The notes beneath the pieces are model-generated. The model was not told where the DNA came from and did no database searches. It saw only the letters and a list, made by a program, of their open reading frames with translations. Below, in pieces: positions 32,508 to 33,708 of a stretch of DNA of 33,708 bases. The position numbers and the translations under genes are program-made. Position 1 is the first letter of the stretch, and each line of letters starts with the position of its first letter. Origin of the DNA: Campylobacteraceae bacterium (GTDB lineage Bacteria > Campylobacterota > Campylobacteria > Campylobacterales > Sulfurovaceae); the NCBI GenBank assembly GCA_027055805.1, contig JALUMR010000077.1:1-33708 (forward strand), given 5' to 3'.

Positions 32508-33257
32508 ATGATATTTATGGAGAATTTAAATAATAAGGTATACACTTTTGTGAAACATATGGAGCGTAATGTCTTAAAACAATTTATTGTAGGTTTTTAT
32601 CAACTTATAAATAAAGAGATACATTATAGTTCTAATTTTGATGTAGAACTTATAGATAGGAAGAGATTAACATTAAAAGTAGTAGATTATTTTGAAAATA
32701 TTACATCTATAGAAGACGAAGTAAAAAAAAGTACTGCTACAGAAGAGATGGCACTATTTTTAACCTATATGGCACATATGTACGCATCGTTAATGGAGAT
32801 AGAAAAAAGTTTACCTCTCTACTTAGAATCTGTAAAAATACGTGAGAAATATTTAGGAGTCAAGCATCTTTTGACAGCTGAAAACTATCAAGGTATCGGA
32901 GCAATTTATGAACAAGGTGGAGCGTTTAACTATGCTTTACAATATTATGGAAAAGCTTTGGTACTAAGAAAAGAACTTGCTTATGTCGAAAATGATCTTT
33001 TAGTGGCAGAGAGTTATAGTAGGTTGGCTTTGGCTTATTACCATCTGGAGCAGTACCCTATGGCTTTAGATTATATGGAGAAGAGTATTAAGATTAGAGA
33101 AAAGGTTCTCTCTTCTGAACATACACTTTTACAAAATAGTTATTATAACTACAAGATTATTAAAAAAGAATCTCAACCTAAAAAAGATTATATAAAAGTT
33201 ATATTAGAACCCATAAATAAAGGAATAGGAGCTTTCATCAATCGTTTAATCGGTTAA
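32508..33257 (+). CDS. Second TPR-containing protein, partner of the preceding gene
   Basis: 249 aa. About 75 N-terminal residues without TPR (helical, IVGFYQLINKEIHY) are followed by about three KLC-like repeats (MALFLTYMAHMYASLMEIEKS from 81; TAENYQGIGAIYEQGGAF from 123; VAESYSRLALAYYHLEQYP from 166) and an amphipathic tail (INKGIGAFINRL). The repeats resemble those of the upstream protein but less regularly. GGAG eight bases before the ATG, one base after the previous stop, so co-translated. No signal peptide; function unknown. Confidence 0.7.
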   Translation: MIFMENLNNKVYTFVKHMERNVLKQFIVGFYQLINKEIHYSSNFDVELIDRKRLTLKVVDYFENITSIEDEVKKSTATEEMALFLTYMAHMYASLMEIEKSLPLYLESVKIREKYLGVKHLLTAENYQGIGAIYEQGGAFNYALQYYGKALVLRKELAYVENDLLVAESYSRLALAYYHLEQYPMALDYMEKSIKIREKVLSSEHTLLQNSYYNYKIIKKESQPKKDYIKVILEPINKGIGAFINRLIG

Positions 33258-33294
33258 AAATAGGCATCTAATCTCCATTTAAGTCAAAAAAAAA

Positions 33295-33300
33295 TATAAT
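33295..33300 (+). promoter_or_regulatory. -10 element for tRNA-Val
   Basis: TATAAT after an A-tract, 19 bases upstream of the mature tRNA 5' end. Confidence 0.5.
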
Positions 33301-33318
33301 GCGACCTCTTATTATAGA

Positions 33319-33393
33319 GATCGCGTAACTCAGTGGTAGAGTACTTCCTTGACATGGAAGAAGTCAGCAGTTCAAGTCTGCTCGTGGTCACCA
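33319..33393 (+). tRNA. tRNA-Val (anticodon GAC)
   Basis: Complete cloverleaf: acceptor GATCGCG with CGTGGTC (7 bp, two G-U pairs), D-stem ACTC/GAGT, anticodon stem CTTCC/GGAAG with loop TTGACAT (anticodon GAC), T-stem AGCAG/CTGCT with loop TTCAAGT, discriminator A, and encoded CCA at 33391-33393. Reads GUC/GUU valine codons. Confidence 0.95.
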
Positions 33394-33529
33394 TATTTAA
33401 AAAAATATTACTTTTATTTTATGCTTAATTATTTTATTTTGTCTTATTATACTTCTTCCTTTCTCTTTTTTTATTTAAATAACAAATTAACAATTTATTT
33501 CTTTACACTTCTATGTTAGAATAGAAACA

Positions 33530-33708
33530 ATGAAAAAATATATTTATATACTACTTCTTATAACTACTGTTATGTATGGGAAAACCTTTGACAATATAAA
33601 ATTTACAGGAGATATTGACCTTATTGCTGGAGAGTTTGATAGGGATACTCTGCTTAAAATTTGTCATATAGAGTACCCAGCTATTTATAAAATTTGGAAG
33701 TCTGACCC
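33530..33708 (+). CDS. Probable TamA/BamA-type outer-membrane protein, 5' part
   Basis: First 59 codons of a gene that runs off the right edge. Signal peptide MKKYIYILLLITTVMYG, then a POTRA-like beginning (FDNIKFTGDIDLIAGEFDRD and LLKICHIEYPAIYKIWKSDP). The pattern 'F-x-G, then a helix, then YPAIYKIWKSDP' is like the first POTRA of the short TamA-like proteins of this phylum. Such proteins insert beta-barrels into the outer membrane. No strong ribosome site is visible (TAGAA). Identification is tentative because only the start is present. Confidence 0.5.
   Translation, partial: MKKYIYILLLITTVMYGKTFDNIKFTGDIDLIAGEFDRDTLLKICHIEYPAIYKIWKSD

Overview
The window comes from a low-GC bacterium of the Campylobacterota (Epsilonproteobacteria), most like the Sulfurovum/Sulfurimonas group. 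This rests on protein character: a threonyl-tRNA synthetase without the N-terminal TGS domain, a PEB4-type PpiC chaperone, NifS/NifU-type Fe-S assembly, Ala at -1 of some pseudopilins, and AT-rich promoters whose only clear element is a TATAAT-like -10. No search was run; the placement is recognition only.

Layout. 1-527 is the 3' part of a ModC-like ABC ATPase. 660-7401 (minus strand) holds an S41 peptidase lipoprotein, a HerA-like ATPase, a YeiH-type membrane protein and a secreted beta-propeller protein. 7566-8665 (plus) holds coaE and a small L,D-transpeptidase. 8680-12660 (minus) holds a DUF945 protein, infC and thrS. 12850-14855 (plus) holds a 49-codon membrane ORF, glmM and lspA. A fold-back element and a 35-codon ORF that may be an IS remnant follow lspA. 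15180-16834 (minus) holds a PpiC-type isomerase and dapF.

16940-26331 is a type II secretion (T2SS) locus built around one bidirectional promoter at 18464-18470. gspG-gspH-gspI run leftward. gspK-gspL-gspM-gspN-gspC-gspD-gspE-gspJ run rightward with overlapping or nearly touching reading frames. gspF and the prepilin peptidase are not in the window. Directly downstream, with its own promoter and a leader inverted repeat, is a small exosortase/archaeosortase-family protein with the Cys/Arg/His triad (C70, R111, H130). It converges, with overlapping stop codons, on a two-gene operon encoding a WG-repeat-like lipoprotein and an unusual endonuclease I-transmembrane-ricin-lectin fusion. This neighbourhood (secretion machine, putative sorting transpeptidase, surface or secreted nuclease) is the most interesting part of the window. 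A functional link among the three is inference only.

29078-31308 (minus) is the nifS-nifU Fe-S assembly operon, with an inverted repeat in its leader that could be an operator. 31664-33257 (plus) holds two adjacent proteins with kinesin-light-chain-like TPRs. A tRNA-Val(GAC) follows, then the start of a probable TamA/BamA-type POTRA protein that runs off the right edge.

Non-coding structure of note: a 62-63 bp repeat present twice in opposite orientation (595-656 and 14907-14969) around an 18-bp near-palindrome; three mutually exclusive complementary segments between yeiH and the HerA-like gene; and TTG starts for both thrS and infC, the latter overlapping the thrS stop codon.
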